From assembly GCA_029959615.1 (NCBI GenBank), contig JASCOD010000001.1:1-64000 (forward strand): a stretch of 64,000 nt of DNA, read 5' to 3'. Position numbers and translations under genes: made by a program. Source of the stretch: Flavobacteriaceae bacterium PS02338. Lineage in GTDB: Bacteria; Bacteroidota; Bacteroidia; Sphingobacteriales; Sphingobacteriaceae. The notes beneath the pieces are model-generated. The model saw only the letters and a program-made list of their open reading frames with translations. It was not told the DNA's origin and ran no database searches. Of this stretch, positions 46,801 to 54,807 are shown one piece after another. Position 1 is the first letter of the stretch; every line of letters starts with the position of its first letter.

Positions 46801-47471
46801 TTCTGGAAACCGGTAGAAACGATGTTCACCTCTTTTAATTCGCTGGCGTCTTCTTCAATAGTTACATCTATCTTAGTTCTGCCGTTAAGTGCAACTTCAA
46901 CTGTTTTATGTCCGATGTATCTAAAAAGCAAAACAGCATCTTCTGGTGCCGTGATTTGATACTCTCCTTTTTCATTGGTAACTACAGTGGTAGTAGTTCC
47001 TTTAATTGTTACGCTTACACCCGGCATAGGTAAACCATCGCTTTTGCCTCTAACAATTCCGGTTACTTTAACTGCCGCAAAATAATTAACGATCTTATCG
47101 ATAATTGACTTCTCCTTTGGTTTTACAAGTATCGTTTTGTCTTCAATAGCATAAGTTAGATCTTTGCCAAACAATACCTTTTCCATTACCTCTTGAACGG
47201 GAGCATTGTTAAAACCTGCGTCGACAATCGTGTTACTCTTAATTTTACTTGTAGAGATCAATACATCATATCCTGCCTGCCTTTTTATTTCCTTTATAAT
47301 TTTTTCTAGGGTTACTTTCTTCTCCTTTATAGTTACTAATTGACCAAAGGAAGCAGCGCTTACCTGAAGAAAGGAAACAAGCAATATCACGGTAACTAGT
47401 TTCATGATAAATAATAATTTTGGTAGGTACCCAAAATGCCTACATAGAATTGTAATAGAATTTCTATACAT
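43809..47471 (-). CDS. SusC/RagA TonB-linked outer-membrane transporter with STN domain
   Basis: The protein has 1220 residues. Its signal region ends near SAASFGQ, followed by an STN domain (about 50-120; ITVKEKK-like start VTIKEKKVTLEKI) that signals to FecR-type anti-sigma factors. A carboxypeptidase-like CNA_B domain (VTGIVRGKSDGLPMPGVSV) comes next, then the SusC plug (DISRMLEGKVAGVSVQNVSG; LKDASATALYGARAMNGV) and a beta-barrel ending FTLSLKVGI. It imports the locus substrate using TonB energy. The STN domain agrees with the sigma/FecR pair just upstream. Confidence 0.95.
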   Translation of the reverse strand: MYRNSITILCRHFGYLPKLLFIMKLVTVILLVSFLQVSAASFGQLVTIKEKKVTLEKIIKEIKRQAGYDVLISTSKIKSNTIVDAGFNNAPVQEVMEKVLFGKDLTYAIEDKTILVKPKEKSIIDKIVNYFAAVKVTGIVRGKSDGLPMPGVSVTIKGTTTTVVTNEKGEYQITAPEDAVLLFRYIGHKTVEVALNGRTKIDVTIEEDASELKEVNIVSTGFQNINKKLFTGSATSIKGSDVKQDGVTDISRMLEGKVAGVSVQNVSGTFGAAPKIRVRGATSISGENKPLWVIDGIVLEDIVNISNDQLSSGDALTLIGSSVAGLNADDIEDFNILKDASATALYGARAMNGVVVITTKKGRAGNTRVNYSGNFSTFLKPNYDNYNIMNSADQMSVYAEVSRKGGLTSSIINGMSGGVYSKMWQQINTFNPETGQFGVENTPEGKAAFLKRYAMANTNWFDILFKNSFVQEHSVSISSGSEKSTHYFSLGYYNDNGWSIGDNVKRYTMNLRGDYNLTKKISAGILAQGSFRQQKAPGTLGRSSNVVEGKYSRDFDINPFSYALNTSRTTTAYDANGNLEYFTQNYAPFNIINELDNNHIDLDMLDLKVQGEINYKFIKDFNFKSIGAIRYVKTTREHKITEFSNMALAYRYAPNSTIAKNNRFLYRDPDAPEITDPIITLPEGGFYNRGDDNLLNFNVRNQIDYNHKFGKHNVRGFIGQEIKFSNRQNSWNNGYGYQYDKGGVPFTDYRIIKMLLQNNYDYFGMSQLYDRYAAFFLNGSYAYNEKYIINGTFRYDGSNRLGASKTARWLPTWTVSGAWNMDEESFIKDLNKVSYMKLRAGYGLTASMGSASNSSIVLTNNKTLRPVLSEVEPRIVLSGLENSELTWEKQYEANIGFDAGLFNSRLTFSLDYYDRKGFDLIGSVRTSGVGGQASKQANYADMKSNGVEVTIGGRVGSSNKNSLSWSPSFTFGYNKNKITNLQTTPRIYDLIIPEGGALQGGAVRGLYSIDFQKLDGLGVPTFIDETGEITSDVYVQSQVTKYLKYEGTVDPTITGGLTNNFKYKNFQFTFFVSYQAGNKIRLNNAYSASYSDADAMPREFLDRWTLPLDENYTNAPSLTDYLLKKDLSGTYPYTAYNYSTDRVADGSFVRLKQVSLMYNLPDKLNKKLGLSNTSIKFQGNNIWLIYADKKLKGQDPEFFTSGGVAMPIPQQFTLSLKVGI

Positions 47472-47545
47472 TTGAAAGTCTGTTTGTTGTTAGCGAACTT
47501 GCGTTGATTAAGCACTACAAAGTTTCGCGATTAATTCAATAATTG

Positions 47546-47561
47546 ATTTCCTTAAGGAAAT
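47546..47561. promoter_or_regulatory. Perfect 16-bp palindrome upstream of susC
   Basis: ATTTCCTTAAGGAAAT is self-complementary and lies 75-90 bases before the susC start. It could be an operator, or part of the leader. It is reported from symmetry and position only. Confidence 0.35.
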
Positions 47562-47577
47562 GGATTAAACAGATATG

Positions 47578-47605
47578 GAAAGGGGTGTTGCGAGCACTCC
47601 TTTTC
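47578..47605 (-). terminator. Hairpin in the fecR-susC gap
   Basis: GAAAGGGGTG (47578-47587) pairs with CACTCCTTTTC (47595-47605) with one bulge. A T-rich run follows only on the plus strand, so on the minus strand it is a weak terminator or an attenuator between fecR and susC. The remaining 250-base gap shows no gene. Confidence 0.4.
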
Positions 47606-47723
47606 TATTTTTGTTTAACAAGGAAGTTAGATTTTTTGTCGATTTTTCTTCATGTGTTCGTTTGTTTAGTGTTGTTGGTGTTTGTTATTTTTATTCTCTT
47701 GTTAGAGCTGGTTAATTCTCTAA

Positions 47724-48953
47724 TTAGTTATTATTTTCTTTGTAGACAGTGATTTTGTTTTTGTTGATTTCAAATCTCACTTCTCCTGTTTGCTCAAATT
47801 TCCTCAATACTTTCGAAACGTTATCAAAACGGCTAACGCTTCCATAATATGTTACATTTTTCGCCTCTGCATCTGCATATTCAATCTGAACATTGTACCA
47901 TCTCGAAAGCTTTCTCATGATACTTTCTTGGCGTTCATTGTTAAACATGAAGTAACCATTTTTCCAATCGATAGCTTCATCTGCGTCTACCTTAACTACA
48001 TTTATGCCTTTAGCGTTAAGAATAGATTGTTCTCCTGGTTGTAAAGTATTTGCTTCCTGTCCTTCCGATTGAATTGGATATACTTTTACACTGCCTTCTA
48101 ATAAAGTTGTTTTTACAGATACCTCATCTGTATATGAATTGACATTGAAGCTAGTTCCAAGTACCTCTACTTCCTGTCGACTTGTTTTTACCACAAAAGG
48201 GTGGAGTTTATCTTTAGCTACTTCAAAATAAGCTTCGCCTTTAAGTTCTACTATACGTTTTTTACCTTTCGAGAATGATAATGGATACTTAAGCGAAGAC
48301 ACTGCATTTAGCCATACCGACGAACCATCTGGTAAAAGAACCTGCCACATACCACCTTTTGGAGTTTCAATAGTATTGAATACATCGTGATCATTCTTCC
48401 TCTCTTTAATTTCGTCGCCTCCCGAAACCGTATAGATCAATTTCCCATCAGCTGTTTTCTTTATCGATAAGCCTGCTTGATTTGCAACATCTCCATTATT
48501 TACATCCGTAAGCGAGATTTTACGACCATCCGAAAGCACCAAAATAGCTTTGTTACCTCCAGGTGTTGCATCTGAAGCATAAACACGCTCTTTTGTTAAA
48601 CTAAAATTTTCCTTGTAAAAATAAACTGAAGAAGCTAAAGCTATAAGGACAACTGCAGCTGCGGTCCAACGCAGACGAACAAAAATACTACGCCTTATTG
48701 TTTTAGTTGGAGATGTTGTTCGGGACGTAGCTGATAAGCGTTTGTTAAAACTAGCAACAGACTTCTTTTCGTCAACCCTACTAAGTACTTTAGAGCGTTC
48801 CGACAAAAGCCAAAGTCGTTCTATTTCTTGATAGAAAACTTCGTTTTCCTCCGATTGCAATCTGTATTCTTCTACCTTAGCTTTCAGTTCCAGGTCTTCC
48901 GAATTATTCAAATATTTAGCAATCAGAGCCAGTATTTCTGGTTTGTCGGTCAT
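47724..48953 (-). CDS. FecR-family anti-sigma factor
   Basis: The protein has 409 residues. A cytoplasmic N-terminal part of about 95 residues binds the sigma factor, one transmembrane helix follows (WTAAAVVLIALASSVYFY), then a periplasmic FecR domain (ETPKGGMWQVLLPDGSSVWL; GEAYFEVAKDKLHPFVV) and a C-terminal DUF4974 domain (ERQESIMRKLSRWYNVQIEY). On substrate binding by SusC, the STN domain is thought to act on FecR and free the ECF sigma factor. It is 70 bases after the sigma gene and 250 bases before susC. Confidence 0.93.
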   Translation of the reverse strand: MTDKPEILALIAKYLNNSEDLELKAKVEEYRLQSEENEVFYQEIERLWLLSERSKVLSRVDEKKSVASFNKRLSATSRTTSPTKTIRRSIFVRLRWTAAAVVLIALASSVYFYKENFSLTKERVYASDATPGGNKAILVLSDGRKISLTDVNNGDVANQAGLSIKKTADGKLIYTVSGGDEIKERKNDHDVFNTIETPKGGMWQVLLPDGSSVWLNAVSSLKYPLSFSKGKKRIVELKGEAYFEVAKDKLHPFVVKTSRQEVEVLGTSFNVNSYTDEVSVKTTLLEGSVKVYPIQSEGQEANTLQPGEQSILNAKGINVVKVDADEAIDWKNGYFMFNNERQESIMRKLSRWYNVQIEYADAEAKNVTYYGSVSRFDNVSKVLRKFEQTGEVRFEINKNKITVYKENNN

Positions 48954-49023
48954 GTTGTTTGTTTAGTTGGTACTGCTAAGACAAACATCTTCCTAAAAAC
49001 CCCTAGTTATTTTCTGTTTTTTT

Positions 49024-49620
49024 TTAAAAAAAAGATAAAAGCCTCAATATTTTTAGTTTACTAGAATAGCTACCCCCCTTATTCCCTTGTAACATCGATT
49101 CCCTTAAGATCTTTAATGCATTAGCGATATGATTTTCTACAGTTCTTTCAGAGATATCAAATTTTAAAGCAATCTCTCTATACTTTAACCGTTCAAATCG
49201 GTTCATCTTGAATATTTCCCTGCATTTAGTAGGCAGTTTTTCAATTTCTCTATAGAGTTTGATGATCAATTCATTTTCTTCATCAAGATCATCTACATTT
49301 TCTTCTTCAAAGGTGTTGACAATTTTCTGATGATGCTGCTCTAAGCTTTTCTGTCTATTAAAATAATTTATAGATGAATTAATAACAGATTTATACAAAT
49401 AAGCCTTAATAGATCTAATTTGAGTAAAATCTTCAGACTTCTCCCACATTTTCAGAAAAACATCTTGTACTATTTCTTCCGCTAGATAAATATCTTTAAC
49501 ATATTTATCACTCTCTATCAACAATTTCTTAAAATATTGGGTATAAAGACTTGTAAAAGCCGTAGAATGACCTTCAACAATTATTTTCTCTATATCATCT
49601 ACATTTTCTTTACCCAACAC
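49024..49620 (-). CDS. ECF RNA polymerase sigma factor (Bacteroides expansion family)
   Basis: The protein has 198 residues. Region 2 lies at about 20-90 (FTSLYTQYFKKLLIESDKYV; EEIVQDVFLKMWEKS) and region 4 at about 125-180 (LPTKCREIFKMNRFERLKYR; DISERTVENHIANAL). It should direct transcription of the fecR-susCD locus when released by FecR. The 34-base region upstream of its start holds a perfect inverted repeat (49655-49684). It is the first gene of the locus. Confidence 0.93.
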   Translation of the reverse strand: MLGKENVDDIEKIIVEGHSTAFTSLYTQYFKKLLIESDKYVKDIYLAEEIVQDVFLKMWEKSEDFTQIRSIKAYLYKSVINSSINYFNRQKSLEQHHQKIVNTFEEENVDDLDEENELIIKLYREIEKLPTKCREIFKMNRFERLKYREIALKFDISERTVENHIANALKILRESMLQGNKGGSYSSKLKILRLLSFF

Positions 49621-49654
49621 TTCGATTAGTAGTAATGTTGTTTAATTCTAAGAT

Positions 49655-49684
49655 AACAATTATAGTAGCCAAGCTATAATTGTT
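49655..49684. terminator. Perfect 11-bp inverted repeat upstream of the sigma gene
   Basis: AACAATTATAG (49655-49665) and CTATAATTGTT (49674-49684) form a perfect stem with an 8-base loop. On the minus strand it can end the DUF420/cytochrome oxidase transcript, although only TATCTT follows. Its position 35 bases before the sigma start also allows an operator role. Confidence 0.5.
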
Positions 49685-49742
49685 TTTCCAAATAATTAAC
49701 TAAAAACTCTCGAGCGCTAAATATTAGAAAATGCTATTTGCA

Positions 49743-50282
49743 CTAATGTTGATAATATGGCGCAATCATTACATACACAATAACGCCCGTTACCGCTACA
49801 TATAACCACATTGGAAATGCGATTTTTGCGATTTTTCTATGTTTATCGAAACGTTGAGAAAGTGCTTTTACGTAAGTAATTAATACAAAAGGGATAATGA
49901 TAATAGACAGTAAAATATGCGAAATTAAAATAAAGTAATAGATGTACTTGATGGTTCCTTCACCTCCAAATTTAGTAGAATCAGAAGTCATATGATAGGC
50001 TACATACATCCCCAGGAATAAAACGGATAAAAGAATGGCGAATTTCATTAGATTTTCATGCAAAGTTCTTTTACCATTCTTGATAGCCCAAACTGCTATT
50101 ACCAAAACAATAGCCGTTAAACCGTTTATGGTAGCATATACAGGAGGTAAAAAGCTCAAGGGTTGAACGTCATAGCCCAGCTTTCTTAGGTTAACTCCAA
50201 ATAACAAAGCCACCACTAAAGGAATCGCAATTGAAAGTACCCAAATCCACTTATTGTATTTCTGTTCTAATGTATTTTCCAT
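49743..50282 (-). CDS. DUF420 membrane protein (oxidase assembly, CtaM-like)
   Basis: The protein has 179 residues and five hydrophobic helices, with the DUF420 pattern: SFLPPVYATINGLTAIVLVI, KRTLHENLMKFAI with its conserved His, YYFILISHILLSIIIIP and KHRKIAKIAFPMWLYVAVTG. DUF420 proteins assist assembly of heme-copper oxidases, as shown for CtaM in Gram-positive bacteria. It is the last gene of the actB-to-DUF420 cluster, 62 bases after the SCO-like gene. Confidence 0.85.
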   Translation of the reverse strand: MENTLEQKYNKWIWVLSIAIPLVVALLFGVNLRKLGYDVQPLSFLPPVYATINGLTAIVLVIAVWAIKNGKRTLHENLMKFAILLSVLFLGMYVAYHMTSDSTKFGGEGTIKYIYYFILISHILLSIIIIPFVLITYVKALSQRFDKHRKIAKIAFPMWLYVAVTGVIVYVMIAPYYQH

Positions 50283-50344
50283 CTTTATTTAATTATTGAT
50301 CGGTTAAGTAATTAACCTTTGCATTGTTAACTGAGAACCGTTAA

Positions 50345-51061
50345 CTATCTGCCGTCTTTTATATTTCTTAGTTCTTCGGCAATCAAAACCTTGATTTCAT
50401 CGTCTAACTTAGAAAGGGCTTCTTTGTTACTAGCTTCATAAAAACCTCTAATTCGATGTTTAGTATCTAGTAGAACGATTTTGTTGCTGTATATAAATTT
50501 GCGTTCCTTTGATGTGCTTTGATTAACCGCATCCAACAATAGAGAAGTCTTTACCAACTTGTTTATCGTATTGGTATCACCACTCAAAATATCCCATTTT
50601 TTTGGCTCGGCCGACCATATTTTAGCAAAATCAGCTAATGCCTTTGCTGAATCTTTATCATCAACACTCAAACTAGCTAAATGAACCATCTGATTTTTTT
50701 GATAAAGTTCATTGAATTCATGCATCGCTTTCATCGCCAATTTAGAACCATCAGAATTTACTTGGCTGTAAAAAAGATTTACGACAACTACTTTTCCTTT
50801 CCAATTGGTGAAGGTAATGTTATTGCCTACTTGATTAGTAAGAGAGAAATCATCAACTAGGTGATAAATCGTATCTGGTATTTGCTTTCCTCTAACAGAA
50901 TGAAAAGTAGAAGCAACAACTTTAGGACCAAAAATAGGCAAGGGTTTATATCTATTTTTACCTTGATCCTGTAGTAAATAATATAAAAATCCTGGCATCA
51001 CTAATATGGCTGCCAGGATTAATACTGTAGAAATCTTTTTCTTGTTAGAACTTGCGTTCAT
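50345..51061 (-). CDS. SCO1/SenC-like thioredoxin-fold protein lacking all cysteines
   Basis: The protein has 238 residues, membrane-anchored by a helix at about 11-31. The SCO fold is recognisable from DFSLTNQVGNNITFTNWKGK, VVVVNLFYSQ, HLASLSVDDKDSAKALADF, and FIYSNKIVLLDTKHRIRGFY. The copper-binding CxxxC that normally follows the FF-type strand is missing: residues 99-106 read SQVNSDGS, and there is no Cys anywhere in the protein. It therefore cannot bind copper like SCO. It is 2 bases after the subunit IV gene, exactly where Bacteroidota carry a normal SCO gene. Confidence 0.82.
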   Translation of the reverse strand: MNASSNKKKISTVLILAAILVMPGFLYYLLQDQGKNRYKPLPIFGPKVVASTFHSVRGKQIPDTIYHLVDDFSLTNQVGNNITFTNWKGKVVVVNLFYSQVNSDGSKLAMKAMHEFNELYQKNQMVHLASLSVDDKDSAKALADFAKIWSAEPKKWDILSGDTNTINKLVKTSLLLDAVNQSTSKERKFIYSNKIVLLDTKHRIRGFYEASNKEALSKLDDEIKVLIAEELRNIKDGR

Positions 51062-51063
51062 TA

Positions 51064-51444
51064 CTATTTATTTGGGTAAACCGGGTGTTCTTGAAAATGC
51101 GTCAAAAGGAAATTCCCCTCAATAAGCATTAATACGATGAAATAAATAATAAATATGAATACAATTGAGCAACAAATAATAAAGCTTTTCTTCTCAAATT
51201 TTAAGTGCATGAAGAAAGCAACAATGTAATATGCTTTGATTAACGTAAGTACAACATAAAATGCGTACAATGCAGCACCTTTTTCTACGATATGCCAGTG
51301 GTGTACAAAGCCCAGAGCCACTAAGAACTCAATAGCTGTGATGAACAAAAGAATACCGAATACTTGCCAAATGCGCTTTACTCCCATGCCTTCGCCGTGT
51401 GCGTGAGCATCATGAGAATCTAATGTATGATCGTGGTTTGCCAT
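51064..51444 (-). CDS. Cytochrome c oxidase subunit IV family protein
   Basis: The protein has 126 residues and three transmembrane helices, with a His-rich N-terminus (HDHTLDSHDAHAHGEG). It carries the CoxD/CtaF-type pattern RIWQVFGILLFITAIEF then YYIVAFFMHLKFEKKSF. It is a small accessory subunit of the aa3-type oxidase. The gene lies 24 bases after a subunit III gene and 2 bases before the SCO-like gene. Confidence 0.9.
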   Translation of the reverse strand: MANHDHTLDSHDAHAHGEGMGVKRIWQVFGILLFITAIEFLVALGFVHHWHIVEKGAALYAFYVVLTLIKAYYIVAFFMHLKFEKKSFIICCSIVFIFIIYFIVLMLIEGNFLLTHFQEHPVYPNK

Positions 51445-51468
51445 TATCTTAAATAAATTTTAACTTAA

Positions 51469-52203
51469 TTATATTAGGTAGAAGAAGGTAAATACGAATA
51501 CCCACACTAAATCTACAAAGTGCCAGTAAAGACCAACTTTTTCAATCATCAAATAAGTTCCTCTTTTCTCGAAAGTATTATTCAATACCATAAATAGAAT
51601 GATGATATTTAAAATAATACCTACCGTTACGTGGAAACCGTGGAAACCAGTAATGGTGAAGAATAGGTTAGAGAACTGTAATGCAGCGGTGTAAGAAATA
51701 TCGTTCGTAAAATAAGGTTGTAGCTTCGCAGATATAGCTGCTGGATCTGTTAAACCAGTAGCAGGGTTAGTTCCAAACCAAAAGCCCAAGTGGTGCAAGT
51801 GAGTCCACTCTAATGCCTGACAGCCAACGAAAGCCATACCGCCTAAGATGGTCCATATCATCCATTTCACTACTTCTTTTTTAGAGTTACGATGACCTGC
51901 CTCTACTGCCAATACCATGGTAACAGATGACATGATCAAAATAAATGTCATGATACCAACGAAAACCAAAGGTTGCCCGTGATCTGCGATACCAGGAATA
52001 GATTGGAATATTTTATCCGCATCAATCCATGTTGGCTGAGCAAATTTCTGAGCACCGTAGTAGATCAAAAATGATGAAAATGTAAATGCGTCTGACACTA
52101 GGAAAAACCACATCATTATTTTACCATATTCTATCGACCATGGCTCACGACCACCTGACCACGGTGTGGTTTTAACTTCGTCTAATTTTGATAATGAATC
52201 CAT
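51469..52203 (-). CDS. Cytochrome c oxidase subunit III
   Basis: The protein has 244 residues and about six transmembrane helices. Subunit III features include KIMMWFFLVSDAFTFSSFL at the start, the segment FVGCQALEWTHL, FTITGFHGFHVTVG with the conserved His residues, and YWHFVDLVWVFVFTFFYL at the end. It is the second of two subunit III genes in tandem (31 bases apart), the usual arrangement in Bacteroidota. Confidence 0.92.
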   Translation of the reverse strand: MDSLSKLDEVKTTPWSGGREPWSIEYGKIMMWFFLVSDAFTFSSFLIYYGAQKFAQPTWIDADKIFQSIPGIADHGQPLVFVGIMTFILIMSSVTMVLAVEAGHRNSKKEVVKWMIWTILGGMAFVGCQALEWTHLHHLGFWFGTNPATGLTDPAAISAKLQPYFTNDISYTAALQFSNLFFTITGFHGFHVTVGIILNIIILFMVLNNTFEKRGTYLMIEKVGLYWHFVDLVWVFVFTFFYLI

Positions 52204-52234
52204 TTAATAATTAGTATAATAGTTTGTTAAAAAA

Positions 52235-52813
52235 TTAACTGTTCAAAAGTAAAAAAACATATAGATAAATCCATAAGATATCTATAAAATGCCAAAATAT
52301 AGAGGTAATATCTTGTCGATATTCTGCAACTTCTTGTGAAACGTTTTTGTAGCTACCAATTAAGCTGCTGAGCACAAACGCTAAACCTGCAACAATATGT
52401 AATAAGTGTACTCCAGATACCACATAAATCATTGAAATGGCCGCATTGTTATTTACCAGTACAGCACCTGTTTGGTAAAGGCTTGTCCACCCTTGAAATT
52501 GCATTACACCAAAAGCAATTCCTAAAATAAACGTAACCCACAAAAACATGCGCTGTTTATTTCTACTTCCAGTTTTCAAAGCTCTAGCAGCTAAGAAAAG
52601 AGAAATGCTGCTTATCAGTAATACGCCCGTACTATAGGTAAAAACTTCTGGCAAAACTAAACCATGTCCTTTGCCTTTAGAGGCCATAAAAACCAGGTAA
52701 TAGCTGGTCCAACCGCCAAACATAATGGTTGATGATACCACAAACAACCAAACTAAGAATTTCTTAGGTTTAAAGTTAAGTGATATATTTTCTTGTTGTA
52801 TTGTACTCACCAT
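52235..52813 (-). CDS. Heme-copper oxidase subunit III family protein
   Basis: The protein has 192 residues and five transmembrane helices. It has KKFLVWLFVVSSTIMFGGWT, QFQGWTSLYQTG, VVSGVHLLHIVAGLAFV and the C-terminal SIFWHFIDILWIYLYVFLLL of subunit III. It is shorter than the downstream paralogue. The gene starts 2 bases after ctaB, so translation is probably coupled. Confidence 0.9.
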   Translation of the reverse strand: MVSTIQQENISLNFKPKKFLVWLFVVSSTIMFGGWTSYYLVFMASKGKGHGLVLPEVFTYSTGVLLISSISLFLAARALKTGSRNKQRMFLWVTFILGIAFGVMQFQGWTSLYQTGAVLVNNNAAISMIYVVSGVHLLHIVAGLAFVLSSLIGSYKNVSQEVAEYRQDITSIFWHFIDILWIYLYVFLLLNS

Positions 52814-52815
52814 CT

Positions 52816-53718
52816 TTATACTACTAAATCAAATAATAAAATTAACTGCACCAGAGGGATATAAAAAAATGAGCAGAACATCACCTTTTTAGCGCTTGCG
52901 GTATCCATTTTCACTACCAATTGATAAGCATACCAACTAAATAACAAGCCTAATACAATTGAAGCTCCAGCGATATAATAACCACCAAAACCATAAAAAG
53001 TAGGCAATAGACTTACTGGAATTAAAATTAGCGTACCCACAAAAGTGAAGATCGCACTGGTCTTATCTTTCTTTTTCGTTGGCAACAGCCTAAACCCTGC
53101 CTTACTATAATCTTCATCTAACACCCAAGCAATAGACCAAAAGTGTGGAAACTGCCATACGAACTGTATCGAGAATAGAATAATTGCAATTAGATAATCC
53201 ATAGGAACATAACCTACCGGAGAATGGCCTATTGCCGCAATATAACCGATAAGTGGAGGAAATGCACCGGGTAAAGCACCTACAAAAACCGCAATAGGCG
53301 ATTTCCTTTTTAACGGTGTATAAGCAAATGCGTAAAGTAAGATAGAAAACACGGAAATCAAACCTGTTTCCAAATTTAATTTACCAAGTAACCAAGTGCC
53401 TGCAATTCCCATGATCAAACCAGAAACTAAACCTTGTCCAGTAGTCATTCTACCAGCTGGCATAGGTCTATCTTTGGTTCTAGACATCAATTTATCTAAA
53501 TCGACCTCGATAATTTCGTTAAAACAATTTGCTGCTCCCGTAACTAAAAAGCCTCCAACAATCAAAATCAACCAGTTAGTCCAATTAATCTCATCAATAA
53601 TAGCACGATCTACCTGTATCTTCGAGCCTATCAAAAATGCAATAGACGCAGAAAATACCACTGTAAAAGTTAAGCGGAATTTGATGAGTTTCGAGAAATC
53701 AGAAAAAAACTGTTTCAA
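52816..53718 (-). CDS. ctaB: Protoheme IX farnesyltransferase (heme O synthase)
   Basis: CtaB adds a farnesyl chain to heme B to form heme O. The protein has 300 residues with about nine helices. The first Asp-rich motif NCFNEIIEVDLDKLMSRTKD and following RPMPAGRM are intact, and the second Asp-rich region is in ILDEDYSKAGFRLLP (read as VLDEDYSKAGFRLLP). Unlike the UbiA-like protein at 23268, it has both motifs. It is 10 bases after ctaA and 2 bases before a subunit III gene. Confidence 0.94.
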   Translation of the reverse strand: MKQFFSDFSKLIKFRLTFTVVFSASIAFLIGSKIQVDRAIIDEINWTNWLILIVGGFLVTGAANCFNEIIEVDLDKLMSRTKDRPMPAGRMTTGQGLVSGLIMGIAGTWLLGKLNLETGLISVFSILLYAFAYTPLKRKSPIAVFVGALPGAFPPLIGYIAAIGHSPVGYVPMDYLIAIILFSIQFVWQFPHFWSIAWVLDEDYSKAGFRLLPTKKKDKTSAIFTFVGTLILIPVSLLPTFYGFGGYYIAGASIVLGLLFSWYAYQLVVKMDTASAKKVMFCSFFYIPLVQLILLFDLVV

Positions 53719-53728
53719 TATTTAATCT

Positions 53729-54790
53729 TTATGTTGTTTTATAGGTTGTAGTTCTATAAACTAACAGGTATAAATAATATTGCAGGCTAAACATAATTGT
53801 AGAGAACAAAATATGTATTGCTTGTGCATAAGGTGGTAACCCCAAATATGACAACAAAAAGCCAGAAGCTATTTGTACGATAAGTACCACCATTAAATAA
53901 TTTGCGGTAATTAAGGGCCAAGCTTTTCCACTGAACCTATCAATCACCATTTTATAAACAATAAAATTGCTAATGCCTACTAAAATAGCTAAATCTCTAT
54001 GATAAGAAAACACACTTCCGATTTTAGAAACCCAAGTATTACGCCCGTTATATTGTAATGATTTGGCTATACTATCTACTGCTTCTCTAACTTCCGTTCC
54101 TAAGATAATTTGTAAAATAGAAATGAGGATAGTAAACAACAGAAAACCCTTTAACCATGCAATTCGGTACATAATTACCGATGGCTCCTTATGTAATTGC
54201 TTTGCGTAGTTATAGGTATATATTGCAATCCCTAAAATTACCAAAGCCAACAGCATATGAACCGTAACTACCCACTGCGTTAAATTGGTAGAAACGACTA
54301 TAGAACCTAACCAAGCTTGGTAACCTACTACAATGATATTTAACCAACTTAATGCAATAATTCGCTTTGCACTTTTCTTATAAGCAAAAGAATAAATCGC
54401 AGTTAATAGTAAAAATATACCCAGTATAGCTCCTGTAAGTCTATTTACATATTCTGTCCAGGTTTTTGCGGCATTAAACTCTTCATGCACTAAAATCGAC
54501 TTGTCTTTTCTAAGACTATCTGCCAATTCGTGCTTACCCATACTTTCCAAGTATTTGGCAAACTTCTCGTTCTTCTTTTTTCTACCTTCTATGTATTTAC
54601 TCTCATAATCGGCAGGAAGTTGATTAGCGGAAGTAGGTGGAATGTATTGATCAAAACATTTAGGCCAGTCGGGGCAACCCATTCCTGAACCTGTACTACG
54701 AACAACCCCTCCAGCCAAAATCACCACCAAAGTAGCAATAATGGTTATTAAATTTATTCTAATAAATCTACTTTCAGATTTAGCAATCAT
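53729..54790 (-). CDS. ctaA: Heme A synthase (COX15/CtaA family)
   Basis: CtaA oxidises the C8 methyl of heme O to make heme A for the aa3 oxidase. The protein has 353 residues and eight transmembrane helices. Family features are GGVVRSTGSGMGCPDWPKCF at the N-terminus and a His-containing EEFNAAKTWTEYVNRLTG segment. Further conserved His residues are in TVHMLLALVILG, SYHRDLAILVG and IHILFSTIMF. The gene is preceded by a hairpin terminator (54808-54856) that separates it from ctaD. Confidence 0.93.
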   Translation of the reverse strand: MIAKSESRFIRINLITIIATLVVILAGGVVRSTGSGMGCPDWPKCFDQYIPPTSANQLPADYESKYIEGRKKKNEKFAKYLESMGKHELADSLRKDKSILVHEEFNAAKTWTEYVNRLTGAILGIFLLLTAIYSFAYKKSAKRIIALSWLNIIVVGYQAWLGSIVVSTNLTQWVVTVHMLLALVILGIAIYTYNYAKQLHKEPSVIMYRIAWLKGFLLFTILISILQIILGTEVREAVDSIAKSLQYNGRNTWVSKIGSVFSYHRDLAILVGISNFIVYKMVIDRFSGKAWPLITANYLMVVLIVQIASGFLLSYLGLPPYAQAIHILFSTIMFSLQYYLYLLVYRTTTYKTT

Positions 54791-54807
54791 TGATATGTGA
54801 TAGATTT

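Noticed and set aside
46396-46959. 187-residue plus-strand frame inside susC
   Set aside because: It is entirely antisense to a well-supported SusC plug region and has a composition typical of a shadow frame.
47543-47752. 69-residue hydrophobic plus-strand frame between fecR and susC
   Set aside because: It is antisense to the transcription of the locus, overlaps the end of fecR, is low-complexity (Leu, Phe, Val runs from AT-rich DNA) and has no recognisable start signal.
51469-52813. Two tandem subunit III genes as a recent duplication
   Set aside because: The two proteins differ in length and sequence, and paired subunit III genes are usual in Bacteroidota oxidase clusters.
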